Assembly: GCF_024220585.1 (NCBI RefSeq)
Contig: NZ_JAMXKF010000001.1
Coordinates: 496,001 to 560,000 of the forward strand
Direction of reading: 5' to 3'
Length of the DNA stretch: 64,000 bases
Origin: Dyadobacter diqingensis
Lineage (GTDB): Bacteria > Bacteroidota > Bacteroidia > Cytophagales > Spirosomataceae
Position numbers and translations under genes: made by a program. Shown here piece by piece: positions 35,385 through 44,917 of the stretch (positions within the stretch are counted from its first letter, which is position 1; each line of letters begins with the position of its first letter). Below the pieces are notes generated by a model, which did no database searches, had not been told where the DNA came from, and worked only from the letters and a program-made list of their open reading frames with translations.

Positions 35385-36644
35385 TTACTGAAATTTCTTG
35401 AAAATACTTGAAGCGATGTGACCGCCGAAACCAAGTGTATTATTCATCGCATAATTAACCGTCCTTTGTTTGGCCTTTCCCAACGTCAGGTCAAATTTAC
35501 CTTCGAACGCCGGTTCAATTTTTAGTGTATTGATCGTCGGAGGAATAATATCGTCGGTGATCGACTTGATGCACGCAATCGCTTCAATTGCCCCGGCCGC
35601 GCCCAGCAAATGGCCGGTCATGGATTTGGTCGCACTTATCCCCAAATCGGGATTGGAACCAAATATTTTCTCAATCGAATATAACTCGCTGACATCACCT
35701 ACCGGTGAAGCTGTTCCGTGTACATTCAGATAGTCAATTTCAGAGGCAGCAATACCCGCTTCTTCCAAAGCCAGTTCCATGGCCAGTGATGTGCCTTCTC
35801 CCCCGGGGTGTGTACTCGTTAAGTGATAGGCATCAGCTGTCATTCCTCCGCCGACGATTTCAGCTATGATATTGGCCCCACGACGAACCGCGTGCTCATA
35901 ACTTTCCAGAATAATCGCCCCGGCCCCCTCACCCATCACAAAACCATCTCTGTCAGGATCGAAAGGTTTACAAGCCGTTTCTGCGTTATCATTGTTGGTG
36001 GACAATGCTTTCGTCGCGTTAAAACCACCTACTGAAATTTCATAAATGGGCGCTTCCGAGCCTCCTGTGATGATCATATCAGCTTTGCCCCATTGGATAA
36101 AATTAAAGGCTTCAATAATGGCTGTGTTGGCACTGGCACAGGCAGAAACCGAAGTAAAGTTAACACCCCGCAGTCCGTACTTAATCGAAATCACGCCCGA
36201 AGCAATATCAACGATCATTTTGGGATAAAAATAAGGGTTGAAGCGTGGCGTCCCGTTTCCGGTCGCGAATTCCGAAACAGCCTGCTGAAAAGTATAAATC
36301 CCACCATTTCCGCTACCCCAGATCACACCGATGCGGTTTTTATTCAGTTTATCAAAATCAATGCCGGCATGTTCAATAGCCTCGGCAACCGAAACCAGTG
36401 CATATTGCGTGAACGGGTCATACTTACGGGCATCGTTCCGATCGAAAAAATCCTGTGGGTTAAAACCCTTTACTTCGCAGGCAAACTTTGTTTTGAAATT
36501 TGTGGTATCGAATTTGGTGATGGGACCAGCGCCGCTCACGCCATTCACCAGGGCATGCCAAAAATCATTTATGTTATTCCCCAGCGGGGTTAAAGCACCA
36601 AGACCTGTTACTACTACACGGTTTAATTGTCCGACAAGTTTCAT
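35385..36644 (-). CDS. 3-oxoacyl-ACP synthase FabF-like (KAS II)
   Basis: 419 residues, full length for a beta-ketoacyl-ACP synthase II. The Cys-His-His triad is complete: C169 in SVSACASAN, H309 in VHGTASPVGD and H345 in TGHLLGAAGA. It condenses acyl-ACP with malonyl-ACP. The gene stands alone, without the acpP partner that normally precedes fabF, so it may be a second copy for a special lipid, aryl-polyene or flexirubin-type pathway; the neighbours do not show which. fabF is therefore not used as a firm symbol. Confidence 0.9.
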   Translation of the reverse strand: MKLVGQLNRVVVTGLGALTPLGNNINDFWHALVNGVSGAGPITKFDTTNFKTKFACEVKGFNPQDFFDRNDARKYDPFTQYALVSVAEAIEHAGIDFDKLNKNRIGVIWGSGNGGIYTFQQAVSEFATGNGTPRFNPYFYPKMIVDIASGVISIKYGLRGVNFTSVSACASANTAIIEAFNFIQWGKADMIITGGSEAPIYEISVGGFNATKALSTNNDNAETACKPFDPDRDGFVMGEGAGAIILESYEHAVRRGANIIAEIVGGGMTADAYHLTSTHPGGEGTSLAMELALEEAGIAASEIDYLNVHGTASPVGDVSELYSIEKIFGSNPDLGISATKSMTGHLLGAAGAIEAIACIKSITDDIIPPTINTLKIEPAFEGKFDLTLGKAKQRTVNYAMNNTLGFGGHIASSIFKKFQ

Positions 36645-36946
36645 TTATACTTTTATTAAAATTTAATACCGGCGGTTTATTTATCGAAAGCTGTTATTTA
36701 AAATAATAAGCATTTATTCAGACTAAATGTTCCAGAAAACTACGCCATGTGATCAGTTCACGATATTCTCGTATTTTTTGTATATTTAATCAGCACTAAT
36801 ATCCGGATTTTAAGCATCACAATCTGACTTAAATATCCACGCTTGCATTTAAACACAAGTTGGTACAGAAATTGCATGGTTTGATAATAAGAAAGTAAAA
36901 TTACCATTATCCTCCTTGAACTGACTTTATCATTAACGTACCTGAT
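36645..36946. other. 302-bp gene-free region between divergent genes
   Basis: AT-rich stretch between the fabF-like start (minus) and the D15-like start (plus). I see no clear promoter box, hairpin, repeat or short gene. Confidence 0.5.
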
Positions 36947-38221
36947 ATGAACAATACGTCCCCGACCAATATCTTCTTTCATCGGGGCACCTACATTTTG
37001 ACTTTTATAACGCTCTTTGCTCTGACCGGCGTACGCAGCATTTTTGCCCAGAGTCCGGGGAATGTTCTTGAAAAAGACTCCACGGTAAGAGGAGATACCA
37101 GCAAATTGCTCGACTTGATTGATATTGGTAAGAACTTATTCCATATCAAACCGCGCAAACCTGAAAGCACCGATGGAAAGGTAATTTATTTTTCTGTACT
37201 CCCCTTTTCAACACAGGTTCCGGGAGGAGGAACTGCCATTGTCACCTCCACCACCGCGGGCGTATATCTGGGTGACAGGAAAGACACCTACATGTCCAGA
37301 ATTACGTTCACGCCATACTGGAATTTTAAACAGCGCTTCGGCCTGCCGATTCGCTCTTATATATGGCTGAAACAAAATAAATGGGTCATCAGCGGCGATA
37401 CGCGGTTTATGGTATATCCTCAGTATACCTGGGGACTTGGCCGACAATATAAAGAAGAAGACAAGCTGCTGATCAATTATTCTTACATCCGTCTTTACCA
37501 GCAAGTCTTAAAACGAATATCCAGGGGATTTTTTGCCGGCCTCGGCTATCATATTGATTATAGAATTCATGTAAACACCGATCCGGACGATCCTCCTTTG
37601 GCAACATACACCGGTTATGCGTACGGCACCTCACCGGCATTAAACAGTTTTTCATCAGGACTAAGTCTGAACGTCCTGTTTGACACAAGAAACAACTCGC
37701 TGAATTCCTGGGATGGTTATTATACCAGTATTCAGTACCGCGTCAATCCTGTTTTTTTAGGTAACGACGATACGTGGAAGTCTATTTACATTGATTTTCG
37801 TAAGTACATCCGTTTTAATCATAGTCAGGAAAAACAAAACATGCTGGCAGTATGGACCTATTTATGGAAGGTCTTCGACAAAGAAGTACCCTACCTGGAC
37901 CTGCCAAGTATCGGCTGGGAAGACTATAACAGCTCGGGTCGTGGTTTTGATCAAAACCGTTATCGGGGCCGCAATCTTTTTTACCTTGAAGCGGAATACA
38001 GACGTGATATTACCAATAACGGGTTTCTGGGTTTTGTGGTTTTTGCAAATGCCAATACAGTGAGCGGCCCTAAAAGTACTTTCTTACTGAACTGGAACAG
38101 AGGCGCCGGAGCAGGCTTGCGAATTAAGATGAACAAGCGCTCAGGAACCAATATAGCGCTCAACTACGGCTTCAGCAAAGATTATTCGGGTATTAAGCTG
38201 ACGCTCGGCGAGGTTTTCTGA
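36947..38221 (+). CDS. BamA/TamA-family outer-membrane barrel protein
   Basis: 424 residues with a longer than usual signal peptide ending IFAQ (about residue 35). The mature part lacks POTRA domains and consists of barrel strands: YFSVLPFSTQVPGGG, RITFTPYWNFKQRFG, GLGYHIDYRIHV, SLNVLFDTRNNSLNSWDGYY, and a final LNYGFSKDYSGIKLTLGEVF. The DTRNN word and FANANTVSG near the end are those of D15/bacterial surface antigen barrels. Second of three such barrels in the window. Function unknown. It is divergent from the fabF-like gene. Confidence 0.82.
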   Translation: MNNTSPTNIFFHRGTYILTFITLFALTGVRSIFAQSPGNVLEKDSTVRGDTSKLLDLIDIGKNLFHIKPRKPESTDGKVIYFSVLPFSTQVPGGGTAIVTSTTAGVYLGDRKDTYMSRITFTPYWNFKQRFGLPIRSYIWLKQNKWVISGDTRFMVYPQYTWGLGRQYKEEDKLLINYSYIRLYQQVLKRISRGFFAGLGYHIDYRIHVNTDPDDPPLATYTGYAYGTSPALNSFSSGLSLNVLFDTRNNSLNSWDGYYTSIQYRVNPVFLGNDDTWKSIYIDFRKYIRFNHSQEKQNMLAVWTYLWKVFDKEVPYLDLPSIGWEDYNSSGRGFDQNRYRGRNLFYLEAEYRRDITNNGFLGFVVFANANTVSGPKSTFLLNWNRGAGAGLRIKMNKRSGTNIALNYGFSKDYSGIKLTLGEVF

Positions 38222-38298
38222 GTAATTCTGATGTGATCGGTTGTTTGGAATACATGTGCTAAATCACTAAATTTTAACGCAATACATCAACGACCTTT

Positions 38299-38667
38299 AT
38301 GAAACACTTCTTCCTCTACCTCATGTCCGCGTTTTTCGTTTTTACGGGCGTTATGCACTTTTTAAAACCCAGGATTTTTCTGGGCATTATGCCTAAATTT
38401 TTGCCCTTTCCATTACAACTGGTTTATATCAGCGGAGCGTGTGAATTATTGTTTGCCATTTTATTGGCCATTCCCGCAACCCGGTATTGGGGAGCCTGGC
38501 TTATTATCCTGCTGCTCGTCGCTGTTTTCCCTGCAAATATTCAAATGGCTATCAGTTTTTACAGACAGCAAAATCCATATTTATGGCTTGCATTGCTTCG
38601 TCTGCCCCTACAATTTGTGCTGATCTGGTGGGCCTGGCTTTATACAAGGCCCAATATTGCAGATTGA
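38299..38667 (+). CDS. DoxX-like membrane protein
   Basis: 122 residues with four transmembrane helices. FVFTGVMHFLKPRIFLGIMPKFLP, VYISGACELLFAILLAIPA and LIILLLVAVFPANIQMAI match the DoxX-like family, in which Glu of the second helix (GACELLFA) is conserved. Members are linked to redox or thiosulfate metabolism, but most have unknown roles. It stands alone 77 bp after the D15-like gene. Confidence 0.85.
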   Translation: MKHFFLYLMSAFFVFTGVMHFLKPRIFLGIMPKFLPFPLQLVYISGACELLFAILLAIPATRYWGAWLIILLLVAVFPANIQMAISFYRQQNPYLWLALLRLPLQFVLIWWAWLYTRPNIAD

Positions 38668-38736
38668 AACATACCTGAAATTGTCATTATTTCAGCTTAT
38701 TCTCAGCATAAGTCGTCATGTACGCAAGATTAGAAT

Positions 38737-38744
38737 TACCTTTG
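38737..38744 (+). promoter_or_regulatory. -7 promoter box for the helicase gene
   Basis: TACCTTTG is an exact TAnnTTTG box 22 bp before the ATG at 38767. No TTTG box at ideal spacing. Confidence 0.35.
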
Positions 38745-38766
38745 CGGATTATTTAGCAGTAGTGTT

Positions 38767-40095
38767 ATGACTTTTGAAGAATTAAATCTCACCAGACCTT
38801 TACTGAACGCATTAGCGGATCTGGGTTATACAACCCCTACAACCATTCAGGAAAAGGTATTTTCCGTGATGATGTCGGGAAAAGATGTGTGTGGAATTGC
38901 CCAAACGGGTACAGGAAAAACTTTCGCTTATTTACTGCCGTCACTTCGGCAAATACAATATTCCAAGGACCGCTTACCTCAGCTTTTGATCATCGTTCCA
39001 ACGCGCGAACTGGTTGTTCAGGTTGTTGAAGAAGTAAAAAAACTGGCCGCTTATATGACACTTACGGCTGTGGGTGTGTATGGAGGTGGTAATATCAAGG
39101 TCCAAATGGCCGAGTTAAAAAACGGGGCTGATGTGGTTGTGGCCACGCCGGGCCGTTTGTATGACCTCGCCCTGAACGGCTCGCTTAAGACCAAAGCGAT
39201 CAAAAAACTCGTTATCGACGAAGTGGATGAAATGCTGAACCTTGGTTTCCGGACCCAGCTTAAAAACATCCTGGACATGCTTCCGCCAAAAAGACAAAAT
39301 CTTTTGTTTTCTGCGACACTTATTCCGGAGGTAGAGGTGCTGATGCAAACCTATTTCAATGATCCTGTGCGTATTGAAGCGGCCCCGGTGGGAACGCCTC
39401 TGGACAACATTGAACAAATGGCTTATGACGTGCCGAATTTTTACACGAAGGTCAATCTGTTGGAATTGCTTTTAAGTGAAGATGAAACCATGTCCAAAGT
39501 ATTGGTTTTTGCGGCTACCAAACATTTGGCGGATCAGCTTTTTGCGCAGCTGGAAATGAAATTCCCGGAAAGAATAGGCGTGATCCATTCCAATAAGGAA
39601 CAAAATCACCGTTTCAACAGTGTAAAACAATTTCATGAGGGCACGTACCGGTTGCTGATCGCGACTGATATTATCGCCAGAGGATTGGATGTAGCAGAAG
39701 TGTCCCACGTATTTAATTTTGATGTGCCGGAAGTTCCTGAAAATTATATTCACCGTATCGGACGGACGGGACGGGCTGATAAAAAGGGTATTGCGATTTC
39801 CTTTGTTACAGAAAAAGAAAAGGAATTTCAGGAGAATATTGAAGCGTTGATGAACTACGAAATTCCGATGCTTGCACTACCCGAGAATCTAAAAATTTCT
39901 GAGATTCTTACCGAGCTCGAAAAACCTCATATTTACATGAAAACGCTGGACGTGAAATTGCCCAAAAGGGGAACGGTCGGAGCTGCTTTTCATGAGAAAA
40001 TAGATAAAAATAAAAAGGTCAATGTCCGGAGAGATCATGCAAAAGAAAAAATGCAGAAATATGGCCGCCCAATTAAAAGATCAGGTAAAAAATAA
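38767..40095 (+). CDS. DEAD-box-type RNA helicase (RhlE-like) with DEVD motif
   Basis: 442 residues. All helicase motifs are present: Q motif region (FEELNLTRPLLNALADLGY), AQTGTGKT (45-52), PTRELV (78-83), TPGR, FSATL, and ATDIIARGLDV with HRIGRTGR. Motif II reads VIDEVDEM (DEVD at 151-154) instead of DEAD, one conservative change next to the catalytic acids. The basic tail (PKRGTVGAAFHEKIDKNKKVN) is typical of RhlE-type proteins that bind RNA or ribosomes. A terminator follows. Role probably in ribosome assembly or cold growth, by family only. Confidence 0.92.
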   Translation: MTFEELNLTRPLLNALADLGYTTPTTIQEKVFSVMMSGKDVCGIAQTGTGKTFAYLLPSLRQIQYSKDRLPQLLIIVPTRELVVQVVEEVKKLAAYMTLTAVGVYGGGNIKVQMAELKNGADVVVATPGRLYDLALNGSLKTKAIKKLVIDEVDEMLNLGFRTQLKNILDMLPPKRQNLLFSATLIPEVEVLMQTYFNDPVRIEAAPVGTPLDNIEQMAYDVPNFYTKVNLLELLLSEDETMSKVLVFAATKHLADQLFAQLEMKFPERIGVIHSNKEQNHRFNSVKQFHEGTYRLLIATDIIARGLDVAEVSHVFNFDVPEVPENYIHRIGRTGRADKKGIAISFVTEKEKEFQENIEALMNYEIPMLALPENLKISEILTELEKPHIYMKTLDVKLPKRGTVGAAFHEKIDKNKKVNVRRDHAKEKMQKYGRPIKRSGKK

Positions 40096-40118
40096 GGGGC
40101 AAAAGCCCCTTATTTTTT
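40087..40118. terminator. Bidirectional terminator after the helicase gene
   Basis: AAAAAATAAGGGGC (40087-40100) pairs exactly with GCCCCTTATTTTTT (40105-40118), a 14-bp stem with loop AAAA. The right arm overlaps the last codons of the convergent LytTR gene. Confidence 0.9.
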
Positions 40119-40856
40119 ATTCATCATATTTTCTTCCAGTAATTTGAAGAAGCGGTCCCGATAGGTTTCTCCCAAAGGAACCGCTGTATTTTTATTCAGA
40201 AAAATCTGGTTCCCCTCAACATACTCCACCTTGTTCAGAGCAATAATATAAGACCGGTGCACACGTGTGAAATAGGTATCTGACAGGTATTCCTCCACCT
40301 CCTTCATCGTAGACAGTGTGACCAGCCTTCCGGAGTCCGTATAAATGCTTACATAATTCCCCAAACCTTCAATATAGAGAATGTCCTGAAAACGGACCTT
40401 CATAATCTTGCTGTCGACTTTAATGAACACGTGATCGTTCGTAGTAGTGGTTGGTGCGTATGCAGCCGGAACGGGCGAAACAACGGTTTTTTCACCTGAA
40501 CTCTGGATTTCCTTAACCTTTTGCACAGCACGTAAAAACCGGTCAAAAGGTATTGGCTTTAACAGGTAATCAACCACATCGAGCTCATAACCTTCGAGTG
40601 CGTACTGGCTGTATGCCGTCGTTAAAATTACCTTTGCACGCCCCCTGAGCAATTTGATAAATTCGAGACCCGAAATTTCAGGCATATGAATGTCAAGAAA
40701 AATAAGGTCTATCGGCTGCGTATAAATCACTTCCAATGCCTGTACAGGATCCAGATAAGTACCGGCCAGTTCCAGAAAAGGTGTTTTTGAAATATAATTA
40801 CTCAGCACATTTATAGCAGCTTGTTCATCATCAATGATCAGACATCGTAAATTCAT
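40110..40856 (-). CDS. LytTR-family response regulator
   Basis: 248 residues. The receiver domain occupies 1-120, with acidic residues D9-D10 and phospho-acceptor D55 in DLIFLDIHMPE, and K near 103 in YLLKPIPFDR. The C-terminal 100 residues are a LytTR DNA-binding domain (FIKVDSKIMKVRFQDILYIEG, FTRVHRSYIIALNKVEYVEG, VPLGETYRDRFF). It is 11 bp downstream of the sensor kinase gene, so the two form a LytS/LytTR pair. Target genes are not known; the adjacent Wzi and lipoprotein genes are candidates by position only. Confidence 0.95.
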   Translation of the reverse strand: MNLRCLIIDDEQAAINVLSNYISKTPFLELAGTYLDPVQALEVIYTQPIDLIFLDIHMPEISGLEFIKLLRGRAKVILTTAYSQYALEGYELDVVDYLLKPIPFDRFLRAVQKVKEIQSSGEKTVVSPVPAAYAPTTTTNDHVFIKVDSKIMKVRFQDILYIEGLGNYVSIYTDSGRLVTLSTMKEVEEYLSDTYFTRVHRSYIIALNKVEYVEGNQIFLNKNTAVPLGETYRDRFFKLLEENMMNKK

Positions 40857-40867
40857 AACCGTAAAAT

Positions 40868-42475
40868 TTAAAGAATAATGGTTAATTCGGAGGTGTAAAA
40901 TAAAGGATCGTCGGAAATTTGCAACGTGTGTTTTCCCGGATACCCCAGCATTAGCCTGCGTTTAATATTATCGATACCGATTCCAGTCGAATCTTCTTTG
41001 GGACCGTTTCGTTTTTTGTTTCTTACAAAGAAAAAAAGCTTTTCAGCATCGGCTTTCAAATGGATTTGCAGCGGAAATTCTGTCTGATGAAGCTCTCCGT
41101 ATTTAAATGCATTTTCGACGAAAGTGATCAGCAGCAACGGCATGATCCTTCTGATCTGAACCGCCCCTTCTACCCGAAAATCTATTTGCAGCTGATTGGA
41201 AAAACGCAGCTGATTGAAAGCGATGAAATTATGTAAATGCTCTATTTCACCGGCAAGGGATACCTTTGCCTCTTCGTTATTTTCCTGCAAGCCATAACGC
41301 ATCATTTTCGACAAAAGCATCGTCGCCCGGGCCAGTTCATCCGAAAGTGGCAGGGCCTGCGAATAGAGAAAATTCAAACTATTGAAAAGAAAATGCGGGT
41401 TGATCTGATATTTCAAAGATTGAAGCTGTGCATCCAGAACTTCCTTTTCCAGCACTTTTTGCTTTAACATTTCCTTCTGTCTGCTTTCTGCCAAATCTCT
41501 CAGCTCTTGTTGATACTGCTCCGATTTACGTCCATAACCATAAATAAAACTAACCAGCAGCATGATCAGATCCCAGGTGTTACTGATTCGGGTTACTTTC
41601 CCGAGCGCCCGTCCCAGTTTATATCCTGTCGAATGATCGGTTGTTTGTACACTTGCAAAGACATCAGCGCCATTGAGAACCGATGGTAATCCAAAACCCT
41701 TGGTCAGGATAAAAAACCAGATAATTTTAAAAATGACAAGCACTACGAAAAGTCCGAAGCTGCTTGCCAGTGCCAGAATAATCTTGTTTCTAACCAGCAA
41801 ATTAAAACTGGTTTTAAGGTTTATGTAAAAAAAGAGCATTGAGGGCAAAAGCATCAGCAATGTGGTGCTCCATGCGATGGGTTTTCCCGAAAAAATATCA
41901 GAAAAAAGCGTCAGGAAAAGCCAGAGGACCCAGCCTAAAACAAGCCATACCAAATGCACACCCGAAATGCTATCGCTTTCTTTTTTCCACCAGCGATTAA
42001 TCCTTAATCTCCAATGCCTCCGGCGATGGAAACCTGCTACAATCACGTAAACCATCATCGTTAACGGATTGACAATGATCATGGCAGCAATATAGTCGCG
42101 ATCCATTGTACGGGAAGCCTTTTTCGCGACCTTCCCGTCGCCTCCCAATGCAAGCTCCACGTGTTCTACCGAAGCCATATACTCCGATTCCGTAATGGTT
42201 ATTTTCGCGATCAGAAATGACAACATAGAAAATACCAGAATAGCCGAAAAAGCGAACAGCCAGAATTTTAACCGCGAAGTCCGAAGGCGCCATACCGGAA
42301 CCAGAACATAATAGGCGAATGCATACAAAATGTAGTTAAGCAACAACGTGAGTGGCAATCCCGTGTAATTCCAGGTTGTAAAATAGCCCGTGTAATCCCA
42401 TCCGCCAAACACAAAGACCAGTGTGATAATCCCTAAAATGAATAATGATTTATGGTCTGCCAATCGTTGTCTCAT
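40868..42475 (-). CDS. LytS-type sensor histidine kinase
   Basis: 535 residues. Eight or so hydrophobic segments occupy residues 10-320, an unusually long membrane sensor with a small loop carrying a VELALGGDGKVAKKA segment. A helical linker leads to the HisKA_3/His_kinase-type phospho-acceptor H361 in KYQINPHFLFNSLNF, and to ATPase motifs MPLLLITFVENAFKYGE (N box) and STGIGIDNIKRRL (G box). It is paired with the LytTR regulator downstream. The signal sensed is unknown. Confidence 0.93.
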   Translation of the reverse strand: MRQRLADHKSLFILGIITLVFVFGGWDYTGYFTTWNYTGLPLTLLLNYILYAFAYYVLVPVWRLRTSRLKFWLFAFSAILVFSMLSFLIAKITITESEYMASVEHVELALGGDGKVAKKASRTMDRDYIAAMIIVNPLTMMVYVIVAGFHRRRHWRLRINRWWKKESDSISGVHLVWLVLGWVLWLFLTLFSDIFSGKPIAWSTTLLMLLPSMLFFYINLKTSFNLLVRNKIILALASSFGLFVVLVIFKIIWFFILTKGFGLPSVLNGADVFASVQTTDHSTGYKLGRALGKVTRISNTWDLIMLLVSFIYGYGRKSEQYQQELRDLAESRQKEMLKQKVLEKEVLDAQLQSLKYQINPHFLFNSLNFLYSQALPLSDELARATMLLSKMMRYGLQENNEEAKVSLAGEIEHLHNFIAFNQLRFSNQLQIDFRVEGAVQIRRIMPLLLITFVENAFKYGELHQTEFPLQIHLKADAEKLFFFVRNKKRNGPKEDSTGIGIDNIKRRLMLGYPGKHTLQISDDPLFYTSELTIIL

Positions 42476-42757
42476 ATTCTATTTAATCTAAAACCAGACT
42501 TAAATCTAGTTTCCACAAGGCCAATTCTTCGTTTTTTATGACCAACTCCTTCTTTTCAATGACGAACCCGCCCGTTTTAGTCAAACCATCCCAAAAGATG
42601 TACGAACCGGGCTTATCCATGCCTGTTCTGCATTAATCACTCCGATTGCCGGGTTGGTCACAACAAATTTATACTGCGGTTTTCATCCCACACCTTTGCA
42701 ATGTCATCACGGACAACGATTCTAACAAATTATAACAACATAAACTTTTAAAGCCTT
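42476..42757. other. 282-bp gene-free region upstream of the LytS-type gene
   Basis: It separates the divergent LytS-type and small lipoprotein genes. No recognisable promoter box pair, hairpin or repeat was found. Confidence 0.4.
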
Positions 42758-43012
42758 ATGAAAACGCTTTCCAAAATTTCCGCTTTTGTCCTTGTTTCTT
42801 TGATGTTCGTAAGCTGCCAAAATGAAAACATTACACCGGACTCAGTCGCCTACAACAATGCCCCTTCCGCTCCGACCGTAAATACCGACGGAAATTCAAA
42901 AGATTTGCACTTAGAGAAAAATCTGACAGCCGAAACGTACAGAAAACCTGTGACCAATAACGATTCCCTGAAAATCGTTTCATCTAATCCTGAAAACAAG
43001 ATCAAAGAATAA
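42758..43012 (+). CDS. Small predicted lipoprotein
   Basis: 84 residues: signal peptide and lipobox (FVLVSLMFVSC, cysteine at about 20), then a mostly polar, Asn/Ser/Pro-rich tail without a recognisable fold (NENITPDSVAYNNAPSAP). It probably is anchored in the envelope. The next gene codes for a small membrane protein 40 bp later on the same strand. Family and function unknown. Confidence 0.55.
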   Translation: MKTLSKISAFVLVSLMFVSCQNENITPDSVAYNNAPSAPTVNTDGNSKDLHLEKNLTAETYRKPVTNNDSLKIVSSNPENKIKE

Positions 43013-43052
43013 CGGACCTAATAATTATTTTAACCAGCTAATCACCAAATAT

Positions 43053-43256
43053 ATGTTGCTCATCATCTTCATTTCGAGTATTGCGTTAATCGTGACAGGG
43101 AAAAACTATCTTTTCAGAATTAACAGCACGGCTTTAAACAAGTCACTGGTGTGGGTTGGTCTTTTCGGACTAGGCTTTGTACTCGGCATTCAGATTTACG
43201 ACCATCTTACCGATATCGTTGCCGGGTTTAACGATGGACGTGCATTAAAACAATAA
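43053..43256 (+). CDS. Small two-helix membrane protein
   Basis: 67 residues with two transmembrane helices (LLIIFISSIALIVTG and LVWVGLFGLGFVLGIQIYDHL) joined by a short loop with KNYLFRINSTALNK. Possibly cotranscribed with the lipoprotein gene upstream. Function unknown; no family recognised. A bidirectional hairpin lies 27 bp beyond its stop. Confidence 0.5.
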   Translation: MLLIIFISSIALIVTGKNYLFRINSTALNKSLVWVGLFGLGFVLGIQIYDHLTDIVAGFNDGRALKQ

Positions 43257-43282
43257 TATGAACAGACTTCATAGGATATCAA

Positions 43283-43315
43283 ACAGGGCTGCCGAAAATA
43301 TTTCAGCAGCCCTGT
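43283..43315. terminator. Bidirectional terminator
   Basis: ACAGGGCTGC (43283-43292) pairs with GCAGCCCTGT (43306-43315). It lies between the small membrane gene and the convergent Wzi-like gene. Confidence 0.75.
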
Positions 43316-43342
43316 CCTCTTGTATTATTTCAACAAATATGT

Positions 43343-44917
43343 TTACCGACTCCTCCCCCAGCTCGTCGCCCGCAACCCAATATATCCGCCCACCGAAGCA
43401 GGATATAAATCTCCCTGATCCACAGCAAGTTTGGTGATTAACCTGGTATTTCCCCATTTCAGCAGCGGCGCATCGACCGTCAATAAATAGGAAAACTGCT
43501 TGGCAGTTGGTTCGAAAGGGCGGTTATTCGTCCCGTAATTGGCACTGTATGAGATTTTAGTCCGCCATTGAATTGCTTTTGAAGCCGTTCCTTCCAGCCC
43601 TGCATGATATACGACTACGCGGTTATCTGAGAAAAACTCGCCTCCGCCGTAATCCTTCTGGTTAATTTCGCTGGTGGGTGGGAGAAACGGTGTTCCCATT
43701 CCCTTTCCAAAATAGGACCATCCCTCCCGATACTGGGCATGATCAAAATAGTTATCATTGCCTTTAAAGTGCGAACCCGGAACATCAAAACCAGCCCCGG
43801 ACTGATCTTTCGAGAAAAGATATTCCAACAGGACACCTCTCACCTGAACAAATGACCTGGAGGAAGGCGACCTTTTCCAACTCAAACCGTACAGCCCGTC
43901 CGGGATATTCTGGAGCTGTAAACCCGAGCCGTCTTCAAAAGGATGGTTATGATATAAAAGCAGTTTCGATTTTTGAAGTTTGTACTCCAAAGCGAGGTCG
44001 TACTGACCAACGTGATTCCCCACCCGGTTTTCACCATCAAAATTTGTAAAACGCTTGTTACGATAAACCTTTGGAATCTTCCCGATCACAACGCCCCACA
44101 AATAATCTCCAAAATTAGAAGTAAGTTTTCCGTCAATCGCAAAAGGGCTATCCTTCAGATATTCGGCTCTTCCTGCCCAGGTTACACTATGGACTACGCC
44201 AACCTGAAGGTTAAATTTGCCCCCGGGTTTCCCGAATTTCCCATACAAGGTTTTCTGATGTAAATAAGCATCCTGGATATAAGGTGAATTATACCAGCCA
44301 TGGGAGAAAAAACCTTTTATAGAAACCCAGCTTTTCAGAAATTTAAGCGGGACATAGTCAGGGAAACCAAGCTGAATCTTCGGAACCGGTAACGCATTGC
44401 CCGACCAGGTGAAAGACCCGGTGCTCAGCGTAGTATCAATGATCCCCAGAATCTCTTTGCGTCTTCCTCCCCAGAATTCCAGTTTTTTCCAGCGCACCTT
44501 AAGATAAGCTTCCGGAAGATATAATTTATTATTGCCACTCCCGGCATTATATACCGCCTCAGCACCTGCTCCCCATGTAATTTTGGCAAGCTTTGTCTTT
44601 TTTGTGGTATCCAAGGAATAAATCTGTGATTCATAAACTAGTCCAGCCCTTGCTGTGAAATCTGGCCTAGTCAATGGAACAACGCCAAATTGATTTGCCC
44701 TGAGCCAGAAAGGTGTTGTGGCATCTGTCCCGATATAGGTCCCCAATTCTGCGGAAGGATTCCAATGCTGCGACTGACCGTATGTCTCCACCGAAGTTTG
44801 GACCAGCATGATAAGCACTAAAAGACATATTTTGGCAAGATGGAAAATGAAATAATCAGCTTTCCATTGATAACGAGACTGGTGACTTACTTCTTTTCGA
44901 GCGCTTATGAACGCCAT
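43343..44917 (-). CDS. Capsule assembly Wzi family outer-membrane protein
   Basis: 524 residues with an N-terminal hydrophobic segment (FHLAKICLLVLIMLVQTSVE) followed by GQSQ, probably the signal peptide; the start may be some codons downstream. The mature part is a series of barrel strands with the family words FWLRANQFGVVPL, AYLKVRWKKLEFWGGRRKE, FFSHGWY and LLYHNHPFEDGSGLQL. Wzi proteins are 18-strand barrels that hold capsule polysaccharide at the cell surface. No capsule synthesis genes lie nearby. Confidence 0.88.
   Translation of the reverse strand: MAFISARKEVSHQSRYQWKADYFIFHLAKICLLVLIMLVQTSVETYGQSQHWNPSAELGTYIGTDATTPFWLRANQFGVVPLTRPDFTARAGLVYESQIYSLDTTKKTKLAKITWGAGAEAVYNAGSGNNKLYLPEAYLKVRWKKLEFWGGRRKEILGIIDTTLSTGSFTWSGNALPVPKIQLGFPDYVPLKFLKSWVSIKGFFSHGWYNSPYIQDAYLHQKTLYGKFGKPGGKFNLQVGVVHSVTWAGRAEYLKDSPFAIDGKLTSNFGDYLWGVVIGKIPKVYRNKRFTNFDGENRVGNHVGQYDLALEYKLQKSKLLLYHNHPFEDGSGLQLQNIPDGLYGLSWKRSPSSRSFVQVRGVLLEYLFSKDQSGAGFDVPGSHFKGNDNYFDHAQYREGWSYFGKGMGTPFLPPTSEINQKDYGGGEFFSDNRVVVYHAGLEGTASKAIQWRTKISYSANYGTNNRPFEPTAKQFSYLLTVDAPLLKWGNTRLITKLAVDQGDLYPASVGGYIGLRATSWGRSR

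Noticed and set aside
36758-36982. 74-residue minus-strand frame
   Set aside because: It overlaps the start of the D15-like gene and has no recognisable features.
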